Assembly (NCBI RefSeq): GCF_022370835.2
Contig: NZ_CP092365.1
Span: 2,356,001 to 2,420,000, forward strand
Reading direction: 5' to 3'
Length of the DNA: 64,000 bases
DNA from: Mycolicibacillus parakoreensis
GTDB lineage: Bacteria > Actinomycetota > Actinomycetes > Mycobacteriales > Mycobacteriaceae
Of the stretch, positions 1 to 8,856 are shown in pieces. The notes below the pieces were generated by a model. It did not search any database, was not told the DNA's origin, and saw nothing but the letters and a program-made list of their open reading frames with translations. A program made the translations under genes and the position numbers. Position 1 is the stretch's first letter. Each line of letters opens with the position of its first letter.

Positions 1-1427
1 GCGCCCTCGGGGGTGTGCCCCAGGGTGCTCTTGGTCTCCAGATACTCCTCGAAGCCGGCCTGACTCCACTCCCGTCCGTTGCCGCTGCGCTTGTACCCGC
101 CGAACGGTGCATTGAGGTCGAAAGCATGGTTGATCGTCACCCAGCCGGCGCGGATCCTGCGGGCCACCGCGCGGGCCTGGTCCAGGTCGGCCCCCGAAAC
201 GTAACCGGCCAGGCCATACTCGGTGTCGTTGGCGATCTCGATCGCTTCCTCGATGTCGTCGTAGCCGAGTATGCACAGCACCGGTCCGAAGATCTCCTCA
301 CGGGCGATCGTCATGTCGTTGATGACGTCGGCGAAGACGGTCGGTTTGACGTAGTAGCCACGATCCAGCCCGTCCGGACGGCCGGCGCCGCCGGCCACGA
401 CGGTCGCACCGTCGTCGATGCCGCTGGCGATCAGCCGCTGCACCCGGTCGAACTGAGCACGCGACGCCACGGGCCCGATCGCCTTCGGGTCGTCGAGGTC
501 GCCCACCGACACCCCGTCGGCGATCTCGTGGGCGATGCCGATCGCCTCGGCCATCCGCGAATTCGGCACCAGCATCCGAGACGGAGCGTTACAGCTCTGA
601 CCGGAGTTGGGCATCATGTAGGTCACGCCGGCGCGGACGCTGTCGGCGAAGGCGGCATCGTCGAGCACGATGTTGGGGCTTTTGCCCCCCAGTTCCTGGG
701 TGACCCGCTTCACCGTCGGGGCGGCGTTGACGGCCACGTCGACTCCGGCGCGCGTCGACCCGGTGAACGACACCATGTCGATGCCGGGATGGCGGGACAG
801 CGCGGTGCCGACCCCGGGGCCGTCCCCGTTGACCAGGTTGACCACACCGGCGGGCACGCCGGCGGCGTCCAGGACTTCGGTGAAGACGCACGGCGAGAAC
901 GGTGCCACCTCGGAGGGTTTCAAAATCATCGTGCAGCCGGTCGCCAGCGCCGGGAACACCTTGACGGCGATCTGGTTGAGCGGCCAGTTCCACGGGGTGA
1001 TCAGCCCGCACACCCCGATCGGCTCCTTGGCGATCAGGGTCTCGCCCACGCGCTCCTCGAAGGCGAAACTGTTGAGCACCTCGATCGCGGTGGTCAGATG
1101 ACCGAGCGGGAGCTGGATATGCGGGCCCGCCGCCAGCGCCGGGGGCGCCCCGATCTCCGCGCTGACCGCCTCGGCGAGGTCGCCGGAGCGCCGCTGGTAT
1201 TCGGCGAGGATCGCCTGCAGCAACTCCAGGCGCTCACCACGGGTGGACTGCGACCAGCCGGTGAACGCGCGACGTGCTGCGTCGACCGCGCGGTCGACGT
1301 CGGCGTCGCCGCCCAGCGAGATCCGGCCGCTGACCTCCTCGGTGGCGGGGTTCTCCACGTCGAACGCACGCGGCTGGACCGGATCGACCCACTGACCGTC
1401 GATGTAGAACTTCAGATACTCGCGCAT
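1..1427 (-). CDS. Aldehyde dehydrogenase (3' end outside window)
   Basis: NAD(P)-dependent aldehyde dehydrogenase oxidising an aldehyde to a carboxylic acid. Reading leftward from the ATG at 1427 (GAAGGAG ribosome site just upstream) gives about 475 residues before the window edge, near the usual 480-500. Visible motifs are the cofactor-loop FTGST, the general-base glutamate in ELGGKSP, the catalytic cysteine in GQSCNA, and the C-terminal EEIFGP and PFGGYKRSG. It is the last visible gene of the leftward catabolic operon and probably handles an aldehyde made by the upstream oxygenases. The substrate cannot be read from sequence. Confidence 0.93.
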   Translation of the reverse strand, partial: MREYLKFYIDGQWVDPVQPRAFDVENPATEEVSGRISLGGDADVDRAVDAARRAFTGWSQSTRGERLELLQAILAEYQRRSGDLAEAVSAEIGAPPALAAGPHIQLPLGHLTTAIEVLNSFAFEERVGETLIAKEPIGVCGLITPWNWPLNQIAVKVFPALATGCTMILKPSEVAPFSPCVFTEVLDAAGVPAGVVNLVNGDGPGVGTALSRHPGIDMVSFTGSTRAGVDVAVNAAPTVKRVTQELGGKSPNIVLDDAAFADSVRAGVTYMMPNSGQSCNAPSRMLVPNSRMAEAIGIAHEIADGVSVGDLDDPKAIGPVASRAQFDRVQRLIASGIDDGATVVAGGAGRPDGLDRGYYVKPTVFADVINDMTIAREEIFGPVLCILGYDDIEEAIEIANDTEYGLAGYVSGADLDQARAVARRIRAGWVTINHAFDLNAPFGGYKRSGNGREWSQAGFEEYLETKSTLGHTPEG

Positions 1428-1499
1428 CACCAACTCCTTCAGCTGCTGTAGTGCCGATCGGTGCCCTGCACACCGCATCGCCGACGAGGACCGCCCGCC

Positions 1500-2447
1500 C
1501 TAGTGACCGCCCACCCCCTCGCTGACCGACCGGGCGAGGGCGAAGCTGTGGCGGATGTGCTCCCCGTGGCCGTCGGGAACGGGCGGGAACCGCACCGCCG
1601 CCGACATGTCGCGGATCTCCTCGAGGTGCGCGCCGATTTCCTCGACCGTCCAGGACGACCGGACGGCGCCGCGGCTCTCGACGGTGACCGCACGGGCGAC
1701 GCGGCCGGCGAGCGCGATGAAGACCTCCCCGCTCACCGAACACGATTCGTGCGCGAGCCATCCCACCACGGGCGCGACATGGTCGGGCTCCATCGGCGGA
1801 TAGCCGGAGACGTCGAGGCCCTCGGCCATACGCGTCACCGCCGCCGGCACGATCACGTTGCATCGGACACCGTGGGATGCGCCCTCCAGTGCGGCGACGT
1901 TGCTCAAACCGATCACACCGGATTTGGCGGCGGCATAGTTGGCCACCTCGTGATTGCCGTAGATCCCGCCGATCGACGACGTCAACACGATTCGTCCATA
2001 TCCGGCGTCACACATGAGCGGGAACGCCGGTCGCACCACGTGAAACGCCCCCCGCAGGTGCACGTCGAGCACGGCGTCGAAGTCGGCGTAGCTCATCGTC
2101 GTCAACGGGCTGCGACGCACGGTGCCGGCGTTGTGGATCAGGACGTCGATGCGCCCGTAGGCGTCCACCGCCGCCTCGACGATCTCGCGGCCGCCTTCGG
2201 GGGTGGTCACCGATGCGGTACAGCTGACCGCTTCGCCGCCGGCCGCGGTGATCTCCGCGGCGACGTCGGCTGCCGGATTCTCGCCGCTGTCGGCGCCGGT
2301 CAACCCCCCGCCGGTGTCATCGACCACGACCTTCGCACCCCGTGCCGCCAGCAAGTGGGCATAGGCGCGTCCGAGCCCGCGGCCGGCACCGGTCACCACC
2401 GCGACCCGGCCGTCGAAGCGTATTGAACCCTCGTGCGAGCCGGTCAA
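1500..2447 (-). CDS. Short-chain dehydrogenase/reductase
   Basis: 315-residue SDR with the N-terminal NAD(P) motif TGAGRGLG, NAG in the middle, and catalytic Ser-Tyr-Lys as TSSIGG and YAAAKSG. It resembles the dehydrogenase part of peroxisomal-type multifunctional beta-oxidation enzymes and carries about 60 residues beyond the usual SDR core. The TTG start at 2447 overlaps the TGA of the TauD-like gene (TTGA), and a GAGGAG lies upstream, so translation is probably coupled. Likely oxidises a hydroxyl on the substrate of this cluster. The substrate is unknown. Confidence 0.88.
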   Translation of the reverse strand: MTGSHEGSIRFDGRVAVVTGAGRGLGRAYAHLLAARGAKVVVDDTGGGLTGADSGENPAADVAAEITAAGGEAVSCTASVTTPEGGREIVEAAVDAYGRIDVLIHNAGTVRRSPLTTMSYADFDAVLDVHLRGAFHVVRPAFPLMCDAGYGRIVLTSSIGGIYGNHEVANYAAAKSGVIGLSNVAALEGASHGVRCNVIVPAAVTRMAEGLDVSGYPPMEPDHVAPVVGWLAHESCSVSGEVFIALAGRVARAVTVESRGAVRSSWTVEEIGAHLEEIRDMSAAVRFPPVPDGHGEHIRHSFALARSVSEGVGGH

Positions 2448-3271
2448 GCGAAGGGCTCCTCACCGGCGAGTTTGGTGCGGGTCAGCCGGCGGCCCGACGC
2501 CGGGTCGTAGGGCCGGACCCGATGCAAGGTGCCGGTGTTGTCCCACATGACCAGGTCTCCGACCGACCATGCGTGCCGGTAGACGAACTGCGGCTGGGTG
2601 GCCCAATCACGCAGCCGTACCAGCAACTCCGTGCCGCTTTGGTAATCCATGCCGACGACCTCGCTGGCGGTGCAGCCGACGATCAGCGACTTGCGCCCGG
2701 ACCGGTGCGTCCAGACCAGGGGCAGCTCGCGTTGACCGATCGCCATCATCTGCCGCAGGGTCGCGATATCGGGTTCGGGGTTGTAGTAGCGCAGTGTGTT
2801 CCACGCCGAGTGGTTGACCCGCAGCGACGCCAACTGCTGTTTGTCGACGTCGGAGAGGTCATCGTAGGCGGCATAGGTGTTGCAGAACTCGGTGTCACCG
2901 CCACCGCTCTGCGGCAACACCCTGCTCGACAACAACGAGGCGAGGATCGGCACCTCGTTCATGGTGCCGTCGAGATGCCAGTAGAACGACCCCTTGAGGT
3001 AGTCGGCCTGTTTGTTGATCGTGGTGTCCAGCGTGACGTTGTAGACCTGTTCGCCCTGCTGTTCGGCCGCCACGGTGCCCAGCGTCTCGGTGAACGCGAC
3101 CTGCTCGTCCTCGCTGAAGTTGATCTGCGGGAAGACCAGCACCCCGCGCTGTTCGAGCAGCTGACGGATTGCTCCGGCATGCTCGCCGCTGAGCAGTGCC
3201 GGTTTGTCCGCCAGGACTTCGGTGCCGATACGTGTCGTCAGATCACGGGTCTCCAGCGTTGTCTGGATCAT
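2444..3271 (-). CDS. TauD/TfdA-family Fe(II)/2-oxoglutarate dioxygenase
   Basis: 275-residue dioxygenase of the TauD/clavaminate-synthase fold. It would use Fe(II), O2 and 2-oxoglutarate to hydroxylate a substrate, often splitting a C-S or C-O bond. The metal triad is visible as HLD in YWHLDG and the distal histidine in TLHRV, with the 2-oxoglutarate-binding arginine probably in GRRLTRTK. The ATG at 3271 overlaps the stop of the monooxygenase gene (ATGA). A paralogue lies at 10084-10929, so the cluster has two such hydroxylases. Confidence 0.87.
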   Translation of the reverse strand: MIQTTLETRDLTTRIGTEVLADKPALLSGEHAGAIRQLLEQRGVLVFPQINFSEDEQVAFTETLGTVAAEQQGEQVYNVTLDTTINKQADYLKGSFYWHLDGTMNEVPILASLLSSRVLPQSGGGDTEFCNTYAAYDDLSDVDKQQLASLRVNHSAWNTLRYYNPEPDIATLRQMMAIGQRELPLVWTHRSGRKSLIVGCTASEVVGMDYQSGTELLVRLRDWATQPQFVYRHAWSVGDLVMWDNTGTLHRVRPYDPASGRRLTRTKLAGEEPFA

Positions 3272-5103
3272 GTGCCGAGAACCAGCCCTTTCAGATCGTT
3301 GTTCTCCCGCCACGTTCGCAGGAGGTCGTCGAACGCGTAAAAGCCCGGTCCGTAGGGCTGACCGAGGTGGGACCGGAGTCCCTCACCACCGCCGCCGCCC
3401 TCGTTGTTGTAGTAGCCCGGTGTGCACTCGGCGTCGAATGCCGAGGTGTCCACGGCGGTCTCGCGGATCGTGGCGCACCAATCGTCCTGGGCCTCCTGGC
3501 TGGGCTCCACCGTCGTCGCGCCGCGGGCCATCGCCTCGGCGATGATGTAGGCGATGTGCTCACCTTGCAGCTCGTAATTGGCCGAGATGTTGGCCGAGAT
3601 CCCCACCTGGGTGAAGCCGGTGAAGAACTGGTTGGGGAATCCACGGCTGGTCATCCCGTGCAGCGTCCGGTACCCGTCCCGCCAGTGCTCGAAGAGGGAC
3701 AGTCCGTCGCGGCCCTCGATCGCCTCGATCGAATAACGGCGATCGATGTCGGTGGTGATCTCGAAACCGCTGGCGTAGATGATGCAGTCGACGTCGTATT
3801 CGACGCCGTTGGCGAGCAGTCCGCGCTCGGTGGCCCGTTCGACGCCCTTGGACTCGGAGACGTCGACCAGCGTGACGTTGGGCCGGTTGAACGCGGCCAG
3901 GTAATCGTCGTTGGAACAGGGCCGCTTGCACAGGAACCGGTAGTAGGGCTTGAGTGACTCCGCGGTCTGTTCATCGTCGACGATGTCGGCGACCCGGCGC
4001 CGCAGCCGCTCCATCACCCGGTAGTCCTCCTCCTCCCGGATCGCCATGAACTGCTCGGGGGTCAGTGCCGCCGGATCGTCCAGCGCCATCACACGGGCGG
4101 CGGTGTTACGACCCAGCTCGGTCCAGAAGTCACAGACCAGATCCGGTTCGGTCAGCGACATGCCCTCGAATGTCCAGGTGTGGAAGTTGCGCTGGCGTTC
4201 TTTCTGCCAGCCCGGCCGCAGGGTCTTCACCCATTCCGGATCGGTCGGGGCGTTGTCGCGCGCATCGACTGTCGAGGGGGTGCGCTGAAAGACATACAGG
4301 TGCTGAGCATAACGGCTCAAGAACGGCACGACCTGAACCCCGGTGGCCCCGGTGCCGATGAGAGCGACACGCTTGTCGGCCAGTTTGTCCAGCCCGCCGG
4401 TGCTGTCGCCGCCGGTGTAGGAATAATCCCAGCGCGCAGTGTGGAAGCTGTGCCCGCCGAAGTCCTTGATCCCGGGGATACCGGGCAGCTTGGGCCGGTG
4501 GAACGGGCCCGAGGCCATGACCACGAAACGGGCCCGGATGTCGTCGCCCCGATTGGTGGCGATGCGCCAGCGGTTGGTCTGCTCGTCCCAGCGCAGTTCT
4601 TTGACCTGGGTGGAGAAGATCGCCGAATCGTAGAGACCGAAGTGCTTTCCGATGTTCCGGCAGTGTTGGTAGATCTCCGAGCCGTCAGCGAACTTCTTGC
4701 TGGGCATGAAGTCGAGCTCTTCGAGCATTGGGATGTAGCAATAGGATTCGTTGTCGCACTGGATTCCCGGGTACCGGTTCCAGTACCAGACGCCACCGAA
4801 GTCACCGCCGAGTTCGATGATCCGGACGTCATCGACTCCCGCTTTCTTCAGGTGCGCCGCGGCCAGCAGCCCGGCGAAGCCACCGCCGAGTACGGCCACA
4901 TCGATGTCGGCGACGATCGGCTCCCGCGGTACCACCGGCGTATGGGGATCGACTTCGTAGTAGCCGGAGAAGTCGTCCTCGAGTTCGATGTACTGCTTGG
5001 AGCCCTCGGCCCGCAGCCGCTTGGCCCGCTCCAGGGCGTATTTCTCCCGCAGTCCGGCGACGTCGATGTCGGTCGGGGGGGCCGTCGGCCCGCACTCGGT
5101 CAT
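3268..5103 (-). CDS. Baeyer-Villiger-type flavin monooxygenase
   Basis: 611-residue FAD/NADPH monooxygenase that inserts oxygen next to a carbonyl to give an ester or lactone. The FAD Rossmann motif GGGFAG is at residues 73-78, FGGVWYWNRYPG at 101-112, the Baeyer-Villiger fingerprint FGGHSFHTARW at 214-224, and the NADPH motif GTGATG near 249-254. A roughly 65-residue N-terminal extension precedes the first Rossmann fold, as in the phenylacetone and steroid monooxygenase branch. It overlaps both neighbours by 4 nt, so it is co-translated with the Rieske oxygenase and TauD genes. The ketone substrate is unknown; alicyclic or terpenoid ketones are plausible. Confidence 0.92.
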   Translation of the reverse strand: MTECGPTAPPTDIDVAGLREKYALERAKRLRAEGSKQYIELEDDFSGYYEVDPHTPVVPREPIVADIDVAVLGGGFAGLLAAAHLKKAGVDDVRIIELGGDFGGVWYWNRYPGIQCDNESYCYIPMLEELDFMPSKKFADGSEIYQHCRNIGKHFGLYDSAIFSTQVKELRWDEQTNRWRIATNRGDDIRARFVVMASGPFHRPKLPGIPGIKDFGGHSFHTARWDYSYTGGDSTGGLDKLADKRVALIGTGATGVQVVPFLSRYAQHLYVFQRTPSTVDARDNAPTDPEWVKTLRPGWQKERQRNFHTWTFEGMSLTEPDLVCDFWTELGRNTAARVMALDDPAALTPEQFMAIREEEDYRVMERLRRRVADIVDDEQTAESLKPYYRFLCKRPCSNDDYLAAFNRPNVTLVDVSESKGVERATERGLLANGVEYDVDCIIYASGFEITTDIDRRYSIEAIEGRDGLSLFEHWRDGYRTLHGMTSRGFPNQFFTGFTQVGISANISANYELQGEHIAYIIAEAMARGATTVEPSQEAQDDWCATIRETAVDTSAFDAECTPGYYNNEGGGGGEGLRSHLGQPYGPGFYAFDDLLRTWRENNDLKGLVLGT

Positions 5104-6497
5104 CGGTCGGCGCCTTTCGGAAGCTGCTGGGGTTCACCGGTCCCCATGTACCGCGCCAGCTGGTGGTGCAGGTTGACGATGGCGCGCTCCCGGTACGGGT
5201 TGGGTTTGGCCCCCGGGTAGCCCATGGATCTCATGCCCCGCTGCACTGCTGCCATGTTGGAGAAGTCCTGCGGCAGAACCGAACGCCACCGGGGGTCGCC
5301 GACCGGCGTGTACTCCCATTCGGTCTCGGGTTCTTCACCGTCGGGAAATAGTTCGAAGACCGCGACGTCGAAGATGCACCGGTTCGGGTCGTAGCTGGGG
5401 TGTGGCCTGGCGCTGTAGCACAGCGCACTGGTCAGGCCCTGGCCGATCTGGAAATTCGGGAAGATCTGCCAGGCGGTGCCGGCTTCTCCCAACACGTCGG
5501 CGTCGATGACCGGCCAGACCACACCGCGGGCGGCGTCATCGCGGCGCGCCGAGTCCAGCCAGTGCTCGAGGACCCGATCGGCCGGCGTGCCCGCCGGCAA
5601 CTCGTCGACCAACCGTTTGGCGGCGTTCACCAGGGTCTCGGTGGTGGTGGCGTTGGTCTCTTCCAGCGTGTAGATCTGCATCTCCGCGGTCGACACCCGC
5701 GGGTCGACCCCGGTACCGAGCCGGATCTTCGATTTGGTCGCCTCCATGTCCTCCGGGGCGTCGTAGCCGATGTTGCTGTGCCGGCCCTGGACGCGGGCCC
5801 AACCCTTGAATTCACCGAACTTGTTGAACTCCGGATGGGTGGTGGCGACGTGGTATGTCTCGTTGAAGGCCTCGATGGCGACCTTCCAGTTGCAGTCGAA
5901 CTCCAGCCATTTACGCCACTTGTAGCGCATGTTGTCCAGACCGAACGGGTCGAGCATTTTCGCGGCCGGGTGCAGGTAATCGGCGAGGGGTTCGCATGCC
6001 GGGTCCATGTTGATCCACAGCCAACCGCCCCAGGTGTCGACCTGCACCGGGCGCAGGTGGGTGTTCTCGGCGGTCAGCGCGCCCTGCCAGTCGTCGCGCT
6101 CCCGCACGAAGGTGCAGGCGCCGTCGAGGTCGTAGGTCCAGCCGTGGAAGCCGCAGACGAACGACTTGCGGGTGCGGCCGCAGGCGCGCTTGGCCCCCGC
6201 GGGGGTGTCGATCAGGCGGCGGCCGCGGTGCATACAGACGTTGTGGTGGGCCCGGAACGGGGTGGCCGAGCCGTCCGGTGCGGTACGCACCACGATGATC
6301 GAGTCGTCGAGGATGTCGTAGGTCAGATAGCTGCCGACCTCCGGCAGCTCCTCGACCCGGCCGACTTGTTGCCACACCCGGCGCCACAACAGGTCACGTT
6401 CGGCCCGGGCGTACTCCGGTGAGATGTAGGCCTCGACGCCGATCGTCGTCGGATCGGCGAGCTCTTCGGCGGCAGGGTTTTTGGCGAGATCGGTCAT
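5100..6497 (-). CDS. Rieske non-haem iron oxygenase, alpha subunit (canonical centre)
   Basis: 465-residue aromatic-ring-hydroxylating-type oxygenase. The Rieske [2Fe-2S] ligands are intact: CMH in NVCMHRGRR and CGFH in SFVCGFHGW. The mononuclear iron site is visible as NETYHVATTH (two histidines). The ATG at 6497 overlaps the SDR stop (TGATG) and has a strong GGAGG upstream, so the in-frame extension to 7385 is not used. No ferredoxin or reductase gene is linked to it here, so electrons must come from elsewhere in the genome. It heads the oxygenase part of the left operon. Confidence 0.92.
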   Translation of the reverse strand: MTDLAKNPAAEELADPTTIGVEAYISPEYARAERDLLWRRVWQQVGRVEELPEVGSYLTYDILDDSIIVVRTAPDGSATPFRAHHNVCMHRGRRLIDTPAGAKRACGRTRKSFVCGFHGWTYDLDGACTFVRERDDWQGALTAENTHLRPVQVDTWGGWLWINMDPACEPLADYLHPAAKMLDPFGLDNMRYKWRKWLEFDCNWKVAIEAFNETYHVATTHPEFNKFGEFKGWARVQGRHSNIGYDAPEDMEATKSKIRLGTGVDPRVSTAEMQIYTLEETNATTTETLVNAAKRLVDELPAGTPADRVLEHWLDSARRDDAARGVVWPVIDADVLGEAGTAWQIFPNFQIGQGLTSALCYSARPHPSYDPNRCIFDVAVFELFPDGEEPETEWEYTPVGDPRWRSVLPQDFSNMAAVQRGMRSMGYPGAKPNPYRERAIVNLHHQLARYMGTGEPQQLPKGADR

Positions 6498-7351
6498 CAC
6501 ATCCTCCTGATGGCGGTGCGGAAGGACTCGTCGTTGAGGAACAGCGACGTGTTGTCGGCGTCGAGGTGGCCCCATTTGAGGTTGATGCCGCCGTCGACCA
6601 GCAAGGTCTGCCCGGTGATGTAGCTCGACAGCGCCGAGAGCAAAAACAGTACGGCGCCGGCCTGTTCGTCGGGCCGTCCGCGCCGCCCCATCGGGATGGC
6701 CTGCCGGTCGCGGCGCGGGTCGTCGTCGACGTAGGTTCTCGATGCTGCCGTCTTGGTGACGCCGGGCGCCACGGCGTTCACCCGGATCCCGTAGGGCGCC
6801 AACTCGGCGGCCATGGTGCGCGTCATCGCCACGACGGCGGCCTTCGCCGTCCCGTAGCCGATGTGAAACGGCGCGGTGTTCATCCCGCTGATCGAGGACA
6901 GCGAGACGATCGCACCGGCCTGCTGGCGCTCGATGAGTTCGGCGGCGACCGCACGGCTCATGAAGAACGCCGTTTCGAGATTCGCGGTGAACAGTGCGCG
7001 CCATTCGGCCCGCGTCACCCGGGTCGTCGGCTTCCACGTCTCCGGCGCCGCGCCGCCGGCGATGTTGACCAGTCCGTGGAGCGTGCCGCCGAGTTGCCGG
7101 GCCCGGTCGATCACCGTCGCCACGCCCTCGTCGGTGGCGACGTCGGCCACCACCGGTTCGACCGTCCGCCCCGGACCGGCCAACGGAGCGACATGCCGGT
7201 CGAGATTGGCTTGCGAGCGGCCCACGGCCACCACGGCGGCGCCCGCCGCCGCGGTCATCGCCGCCACGGCCGTGCCGATCCCGCCGCCGGCGGCCCCCGC
7301 GACCACGACGACCTTGCCCTGCAGGCTCAGCTGGCTGAGGAGCTCCTCCAT
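6497..7351 (-). CDS. Short-chain dehydrogenase/reductase
   Basis: 284-residue SDR, first gene of the leftward operon. The cofactor motif reads AGAAGGGIG, an unusual glycine-rich loop, followed by NIAGG, a serine in SLSSISG, and YGTAKAA for the catalytic Tyr-Lys. About 35 residues follow the normal SDR end (after LLVDGG), of unknown role. The start was chosen at 7351 because the intergenic promoter region follows directly. Probably acts on an alcohol or ketone intermediate of the cluster. Confidence 0.87.
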   Translation of the reverse strand: MEELLSQLSLQGKVVVVAGAAGGGIGTAVAAMTAAAGAAVVAVGRSQANLDRHVAPLAGPGRTVEPVVADVATDEGVATVIDRARQLGGTLHGLVNIAGGAAPETWKPTTRVTRAEWRALFTANLETAFFMSRAVAAELIERQQAGAIVSLSSISGMNTAPFHIGYGTAKAAVVAMTRTMAAELAPYGIRVNAVAPGVTKTAASRTYVDDDPRRDRQAIPMGRRGRPDEQAGAVLFLLSALSSYITGQTLLVDGGINLKWGHLDADNTSLFLNDESFRTAIRRM

Positions 7352-7590
7352 GACCCGCCTTCTGCTGCTCGGCCACCGCGATCACTCGAACCGGGCGGAC
7401 TCAGCGAATTTGTCCGTACAATATAGATGATTCTTCTAAACGAAGAATACTATTCCGCAGAGGTAAGCAGTCCGTCAAGACCAAGATCCCCGGTTCGGGT
7501 CTGATTGTCTGGACTAAAGCGCGTCGAACGATCCCGGTCCGGCACTGCGCTTCCCGGGCCTGCTCGGCCCGTCTCGGGTCGGTGCGGCGA
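7352..7590. promoter_or_regulatory. Intergenic control region with inverted repeat
   Basis: AT-rich stretch upstream of the leftward SDR-Rieske-BVMO-TauD operon. It holds an inverted repeat, ATTCTTC at 7430-7436 and GAAGAAT at 7442-7448, spaced by 5 bp, of the size bound by a TetR or MarR dimer. An AT-rich TACAATAT next to it could be a -10 region. The rest (7450-7590) is the space downstream of the acyl-CoA dehydrogenase gene; no gene is seen there. Confidence 0.45.
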
Positions 7591-8856
7591 TCACCGCGGG
7601 TCGGGCCCGGCCCGGTTGTGCCGCACCTGGTTGAACGGCACGCCCCGGTCGGCGGCGTACTCGCGGGGCAGGCCCAGGACGCGTTCGGCGATGACATTGC
7701 GTGCCATCTCGTTGCTGCCGCCCCCGAGGGCGACGGTCTGGCGGGACAGGTAACGCTGCCCGGTCTTGAGCAGGCCGTGGTCGGCGTCGTCGACGACACC
7801 GAGCGGGCCGGCGACCTCCATGGCGACGTCGACCTCCACAAAGGTCACGTCGGAGTGGAACAACCGGATGATCGAGGCCGCGGCGGGCGGCAGCGCGCCG
7901 GTGCGAATCGCACCGGTGACGTGGTCGACCAGGCTGTCACGCACCATGCGCCGGGCCAGTACCCGACCGATCTTGTCCCGGGAGCGCGGATCCTCGGCGG
8001 TGCCCGCCTCGTCGGCCAGGACCAAGAAATCGTCGGCGGACATCTCGGTGCGCTCCGGACCGCGGCCGCTGGCGAACTCCGAACCCTGGCCGACCGCGCG
8101 ACGCTCGTGGAACAGCAGTCGCGATGCGACGTCCCACCCCTTGTCGACCTCGCCGATCACCGCGTCGTCGCCGAGGCGCAGCCCGTCGAAGAATTCCTCG
8201 CAGAATTCGTTGGAGCCGTCGACCTGCTCGATACGGCGCAGCGTGATCCCGGGGGCGTCGATCGGGACCAGGAACATCGTCAGACCGTCGTGCTTGGGTA
8301 CCGTCGGGTCGGTGCGCGCCAGCAGCAGCCCGTAATCGGCGGCAAAGGCACTGGTGCTCCAGGTTTTCGCGCCGCTGATCACCCACCCGTCGCCGTCGCG
8401 CTCGGCGCGGGTGATCAGCCCCGCCAGATCGGAACCGCCGCTCGGCTCGGAGAGCAGCTGGACGAGCACTTCGTCACCACGCAGCGCCGCGGCGATGTGG
8501 CGACGCTTCTGCTCTTCGCTGCCGCTGTCGAGCAGGGTCGCGCAGCAGATGGTGAAGGTCGGAACGTTGAGGATCAGCGGCATCTCGTAGCCGGCCGATT
8601 CGACGTCGAACGCCTTCTGGTAGGCGACGTCCAACCCGAGTCCGCCGTATTCGCGCGGGAAGCAGATCCCGGCGAATCCGCCGTCGTAGAGCCGACGCTG
8701 CAGTTCCCGGGCACGCTGCCAGGCACCGTCGTCGTCACGGCCGTTACGGGGAGGGCGGCTCGGGTCCAGTCGCGGCAGGTTGTCGGCGAGCCAGTGCCGC
8801 GCGCGGTCGGCGAACTGCTCGACGGTCGGCTCGGGGGTGGCGGCGATGTCGGTCAC
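7591..8856 (-). CDS. Acyl-CoA dehydrogenase, alpha-type
   Basis: 421-residue FAD enzyme introducing a trans-2 double bond in an acyl-CoA. The substrate/FAD motif LLSEPSGGSD is in the middle and the C-terminal GGGSNEMARNVIAERVLGLPRE is typical of the active subunit. The GTG start at 8856 overlaps the stop of the second dehydrogenase gene (GTGA). Adjacent pairs like this in mycobacteria (for example the steroid FadE/ChsE pairs) form alpha2beta2 heterotetramers. I infer that here, with a bulky or cyclic acyl-CoA as substrate. Confidence 0.9.
   Translation of the reverse strand: MTDIAATPEPTVEQFADRARHWLADNLPRLDPSRPPRNGRDDDGAWQRARELQRRLYDGGFAGICFPREYGGLGLDVAYQKAFDVESAGYEMPLILNVPTFTICCATLLDSGSEEQKRRHIAAALRGDEVLVQLLSEPSGGSDLAGLITRAERDGDGWVISGAKTWSTSAFAADYGLLLARTDPTVPKHDGLTMFLVPIDAPGITLRRIEQVDGSNEFCEEFFDGLRLGDDAVIGEVDKGWDVASRLLFHERRAVGQGSEFASGRGPERTEMSADDFLVLADEAGTAEDPRSRDKIGRVLARRMVRDSLVDHVTGAIRTGALPPAAASIIRLFHSDVTFVEVDVAMEVAGPLGVVDDADHGLLKTGQRYLSRQTVALGGGSNEMARNVIAERVLGLPREYAADRGVPFNQVRHNRAGPDPR

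Noticed and set aside
15..1451. 478-residue plus-strand reading frame
   Set aside because: It is the shadow of the aldehyde dehydrogenase on the other strand, which has all the family motifs.
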